Shown here: one piece after another, positions 13,039 to 13,879 of the stretch | How the letters are laid out: each line of letters opens with the position of its first letter | How positions within the stretch are numbered: the first letter of the stretch is position 1 | The notes under the pieces: model-generated | Databases searched by the model: none | Told to the model about the DNA's origin: nothing | What the model saw: only the letters and a program-made list of their open reading frames with translations | Translations under genes and position numbers: made by a program | Assembly: GCA_004555425.1 (NCBI GenBank) | Contig: SFID01000129.1 | Span: 1-13,879, forward strand | DNA length: 13,879 nucleotides | Direction: 5' to 3' | Origin: Bacteroidales bacterium | GTDB taxonomy: Bacteria > Bacteroidota > Bacteroidia > Bacteroidales > Bacteroidaceae

Positions 13039-13264
13039 ATGGAAACGAGCAAGAAAGCTCCAAGCCACTTCGCTCGACCAACACAAAAACTAAACACAGC
13101 TGCTCACCACAAAGCCTCTCCTTCTTTTAGGTATTTAGGTAAACATAAGGTAATAGGATTTAGGATAATAGGAGAGGCGGTGAGAACCCCACATGGCTCA
13201 AGGGGTACTACAGCCGAGCCAAACTGTCACCGCCATCAGGCCACAACCTGGTGGCGGTTCTTTT
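13039..13264 (+). ncRNA. Candidate structured non-coding RNA (about 225 nt)
   Basis: I do not recognise a known RNA class. Helices seen by eye are: (a) CGAGC 13046-13050 with GCTCG 13072-13076. (b) A long stem: CTCACC 13103-13108 plus GCCTCTCCT 13114-13122 pair with AGGAGAGGC plus GGTGAG (13170-13184), 15 bp with a 5-nt bulge, enclosing a loop with six TAGG/TAAGG motifs. (c) GGCGGTGA 13176-13183 with TCACCGCC 13227-13234. (d) Inside (c), an H-type pseudoknot: ACCCC 13186-13190 with GGGGT 13202-13206, and TGGCTC 13194-13199 with GAGCCA 13216-13221. (e) The terminator stem 13229-13258. Stems b and c share their 3'/5' strand, and c and e share another, so they exclude each other as in an attenuator or riboswitch. 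No gene is evident downstream, so it may act in trans. Confidence 0.6.
13229..13264 (+). terminator. Terminator ending the structured RNA
   Basis: ACCGCCATCAGG (13229-13240) pairs over all 12 positions, with one G/U wobble, with CCTGGTGGCGGT (13247-13258) across a 6-nt loop, followed by TCTTTT. Its 5' arm overlaps the 3' arm of helix 13176-13183/13227-13234, so the two cannot form at once. Confidence 0.78.
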
Positions 13265-13438
13265 GTGGACAGCCGTGCGGTGCGATTGGTTTGCAAAGGT
13301 GCTTCTTCGGCATCCCATCGCCCTGCAAAAAAGTGAAGAACGATGAAGCAGGAGGGCGCAAGCCTTTCTGCTTTGCCATATATGAGTATTCAGCCACCTG
13401 CGACATCGCCTTTCACGCCTGCGAATGTCAGCCTTCGG
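13265..13438. other. Intergenic stretch after the structured RNA
   Basis: No gene is supported here. One imperfect hairpin (13346-13357 with 13362-13373) has a GCAA tetraloop and two mismatches but no T tract. The reading frame that covers this region also runs through the RNA terminator and has an implausible composition. Confidence 0.45.
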
Positions 13439-13492
13439 AGCGCGCCTCGTAATATAACACTTCGCGAACCCTAGGTTGTGCAAAACTCGTCT

Positions 13493-13526
13493 TTTAACAT
13501 TTCGCAGTGTGTTGCGATATGTTAAA
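13493..13526. promoter_or_regulatory. Dyad upstream of the repeat promoter, copy 2
   Basis: TTTAACATTTCGCA (13493-13506) and TGCGATATGTTAAA (13513-13526) pair at 13 of 14 positions around GTGTGT, four bases before the -33 box. Arms longer than those in copy 1, but the same core (CATTTCGCA), argue that the dyad rather than the exact sequence is kept. Confidence 0.55.
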
Positions 13527-13530
13527 TGGA

Positions 13531-13562
13531 TTTGCATTTTGCGGAAAAATGTATTATCTTTG
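13531..13562 (+). promoter_or_regulatory. Promoter inside repeat copy 2
   Basis: TTTG (13531-13534), a 20-base spacer and TATCTTTG (13555-13562) are identical in boxes and spacing to copy 1. No terminator follows directly, so a transcript would read rightward out of the repeat, possibly toward a gene beyond the window. Confidence 0.62.
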
Positions 13563-13620
13563 TACTAGCGAAGAGTCTTTTTTATGCGGAAAATGGGCCA
13601 AAAAACCATTGTTTTACAAA

Positions 13621-13642
13621 GCATATAGAAAATTCTATATGC
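13621..13642. repeat. 10-bp inverted repeat in repeat copy 2
   Basis: GCATATAGAA (13621-13630) and TTCTATATGC (13633-13642) form a perfect inverted repeat with two central bases. Copy 1 keeps only the right half, AAATTCTATATGC (7111-7123). It could be a hairpin or a protein-binding palindrome. Confidence 0.7.
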
Positions 13643-13735
13643 CGAAGAGAAATTTCTACTGGCTTTTGCGGAAATTTTTCGGGCCAAGTTGGTGCGCGAA
13701 ATGGCGATATAGGAATTCGAAAAGTTAAAATACAT

Positions 13736-13879
13736 TTATTTTCAACCCTGCATTTTTTTCATTTCTAGTAACTACTCAGATCAAAGTAGTGAGGAGTTGT
13801 CACAAAAATCCTGTGGCCACTGATAAAACAAAAACCTAAAAAACCCCTTGCACTTGATGCAAAATGTCTCTGGCGAGAC
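13736..13879. other. AT-rich end of window, nothing assignable
   Basis: No coding frame, promoter or clear terminator is supported here. Small inverted repeats are present: ACTACT/AGTAGT near 13770-13790, and TTGCA/TGCAA within CTTGCACTTGATGCAAAATG near the end. These could be an upstream region or an element end belonging to sequence beyond the window. Confidence 0.3.

Larger units (their letters stand above)
13439..13735 (+). repeat. Dispersed intergenic repeat, copy 2
   Basis: Same element and orientation as 6901-7210. It shares the opening block AGCGCGCCTCGTAATATAAC, TGTGCAAAACTCGTCTTT, the dyad, the promoter and the following TACTAGCGAAGAG, AAATTCTATATGC, CTTTTGCGG, and GTGCGCGAAATGGCGAT. 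After GAAGAG it goes directly to TCTTTTTT where copy 1 has the terminator hairpin, as if the hairpin had been deleted. It has only one CTTTTGCGG unit instead of a tandem array. Confidence 0.75.

Noticed and set aside
13039..13264. Known RNAs: 6S, SRP RNA, RNase P RNA, tmRNA, TPP, cobalamin and preQ1 riboswitches
   Set aside because: I compared from memory the conserved motifs I know (for example the SRP GGAAG tetraloop region, the RNase P GAGGAAAGUC block, the TPP CUGAGA box, the tmRNA CCA end) and found none. This is not a substitute for a covariance-model search.
13039..13452. Possible 137-aa protein starting at the ATG right after the promoter at 13006-13036
   Set aside because: The frame runs through all the predicted RNA helices and the terminator. 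The product is rich in Cys, His and Arg with no fold-like pattern, and the frame extends upstream to 12898 without change in character. A very short or leaderless product is not excluded.
13736..13879. Possible end of an insertion sequence
   Set aside because: Short inverted repeats (ACTACT/AGTAGT and TTGCA/TGCAA) are present, but no terminal repeat pair, target duplication or transposase frame is visible within the window.

Overview
This window looks like a Bacteroidales chromosome, most likely Prevotellaceae. The grounds are TTTG/TTG-N18-20-TAnnTTTG promoters, starts without Shine-Dalgarno sequences, an AAA-ATPase/PD-(D/E)XK tail, an HU-CCDC81/SPOR protein, and a galM-transporter-galK cluster ordered as in Bacteroides. 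The family placement is inference.

Layout: (1) 1-421, the C-terminus of a PD-(D/E)XK (PDDEXK_9-like) protein that begins outside the window. (2) 645-2306, minus strand, asnB, facing the first gene across a strong hairpin. (3) 2594-4983, plus strand: a membrane HU-CCDC81/SPOR protein with an apparently leaderless start, then a zinc-ribbon/FHA protein and a small secreted protein that are probably co-transcribed. (4) 4998-6715: a DegQ/HtrA periplasmic protease as a complete transcription unit with a textbook promoter and a terminator. (5) 6716-7540: an 820-base gap holding copy 1 of a dispersed repeat. The repeat has a dyad, a promoter, an immediate terminator, tandem 21-bp repeats and AT-rich tandem repeats. 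(6) 7541-11332: galM, a GluP/FucP-type sugar transporter and galK, with hairpins in both intergenic gaps. (7) 11353-11466: a terminator whose 3' arm has been amplified into a decaying tandem array. (8) 11490-12897: a promoter, an EamA-type DMT exporter and a 117-aa orphan protein. (9) 13006-13264: a promoter followed by about 225 nt of highly structured, apparently non-coding RNA ending in a terminator. Its helices are mutually exclusive and it contains a predicted H-type pseudoknot. (10) 13439-13735: copy 2 of the dispersed repeat, lacking the terminator hairpin. (11) 13736-13879: no recognisable gene.

The gal cluster should import galactose/glucose, convert beta- to alpha-galactose (GalM) and phosphorylate it (GalK). 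galT and galE are not in the window. The strongest candidate for something undescribed is the structured RNA at 13039-13264. Next are the paired repeat elements, one of which appears to encode a transcript shorter than 50 nt. All structures were found by eye; no folding or database search was run.
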